64,000 nt of DNA from contig JAEZQY010000001.1 of assembly GCA_023441055.1 (NCBI GenBank), forward strand, positions 241,782-305,781, given 5' to 3'. Numbering within the stretch: the stretch's first letter is position 1; the number at the start of each line of letters is the position of its first letter. Shown piece by piece: positions 63,878 through 64,000 of this stretch. Made by a program: the position numbers and the translations under genes. The notes beneath the pieces are model-generated. The model saw only the letters and a list, made by a program, of their open reading frames with translations, was not told the origin of the DNA and ran no database searches. The DNA comes from Bacillota bacterium (lineage in GTDB: Bacteria > Bacillota > Bacilli > Paenibacillales > UBA4045).

Positions 63878-64000
63878 ATATATAAGACTTTATAAGTTTT
63901 CAACTTAAAGGTGCTTATATATCGACGATAAAACGGAAACGCCCTTGCTTACGAAGTAGTTTGCTACGCAAACTTGGAGGACGGCAGAGCCGTTTATCTG
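63878..64000. repeat. Dispersed structured repeat, copy 2 (runs to window edge)
   Basis: The first 66 bases equal those of 11677-11742, and the last 24 (GGACGGCAGAGCC...) equal the end of copy 1. Between them, copy 2 carries about 25 extra bases that themselves fold (AAGTAGTTTGC opposite GCAAACTT), lengthening the tip of the second hairpin. It lies just after the holA terminator. Confidence 0.85.

Overview
The window reads as a chromosome segment from a spore-forming member of the Bacillota, most likely Paenibacillaceae (Paenibacillus or Cohnella type). Evidence for this is an intact sporulation sigma-K gene, the yqeG-yqeH-aroE-yhbY-nadD-yqeK-rsfS-yqeM / comER-comEA-comEB-comEC-holA gene order known from Bacillus, a T-box leader in front of leuS, strong GGAGG ribosome sites with frequent GTG/TTG starts, and a YesM/YesN-type sugar-utilisation cluster. 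No species can be named from sequence alone.

Layout. (1) Bases 1-6036: an AT-rich accessory stretch that ends exactly at the 3' end of a minus-strand tRNA-Val(GAC). It holds a coiled-coil membrane protein, a small membrane protein, a DEAH helicase overlapping a 108-aa partner, and decayed fragments resembling ParB, an excisionase and small phage proteins. It looks like the wreck of a tRNA-targeted mobile element that still carries a possible defence cassette. (2) 6.2-13.3 kb: small housekeeping and conserved hypothetical genes (TauE/SafE exporter, KDPG aldolase, MBL hydrolase, DUF1292, arginine/lysine decarboxylase) and the first copy of a structured dispersed repeat. (3) 13.4-17 kb: an MFS exporter, then a cyclic-di-GMP-I riboswitch with terminator in front of a PAS-GGDEF-EAL-PilZ protein.

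(4) 17.1-35.9 kb: a polysaccharide-utilisation locus. It has an AraC regulator divergent from a GH78-like rhamnosidase and a ChbG-like deacetylase, a 1890-aa secreted multi-domain enzyme with a GH30 module and a second TIM-barrel-like module, an ABC importer (binding protein and two permeases, no ATPase), one sensor kinase and two AraC-type response regulators, the second with an atypical receiver. (5) 35.9-42.7 kb: sigK, a GH88/105 unsaturated glycosyl hydrolase, and a MoxR-DUF58-transglutaminase operon. (6) 42.8-58.2 kb: the yqe/com region, driven by a good sigma-A promoter. It carries insertions relative to Bacillus: a CvfB-like S1 protein between rsfS and yqeM, T-box-leuS before comER, and metY between comEA and comEB. 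(7) 58.2-60.5 kb: an AT-rich insertion (lipoprotein, IS630 transposase scar, orphan solute-binding protein). (8) 60.7-64 kb: an ECF sigma/anti-sigma pair with a probable self-recognised promoter, holA, and the second copy of the structured repeat, cut by the window edge.

How it works together: the locus in (4) would sense and import oligosaccharides released outside the cell by the secreted enzyme and finish them inside with the rhamnosidase and deacetylase. The yqe/com block couples ribosome assembly, NAD and shikimate synthesis, DNA uptake and replication. The most promising unexplained items are the helicase/small-protein pair beside the tRNA, the paired structured repeats at 11.7 and 63.9 kb, and the two-catalytic-module secreted enzyme with its two-regulator signalling set.
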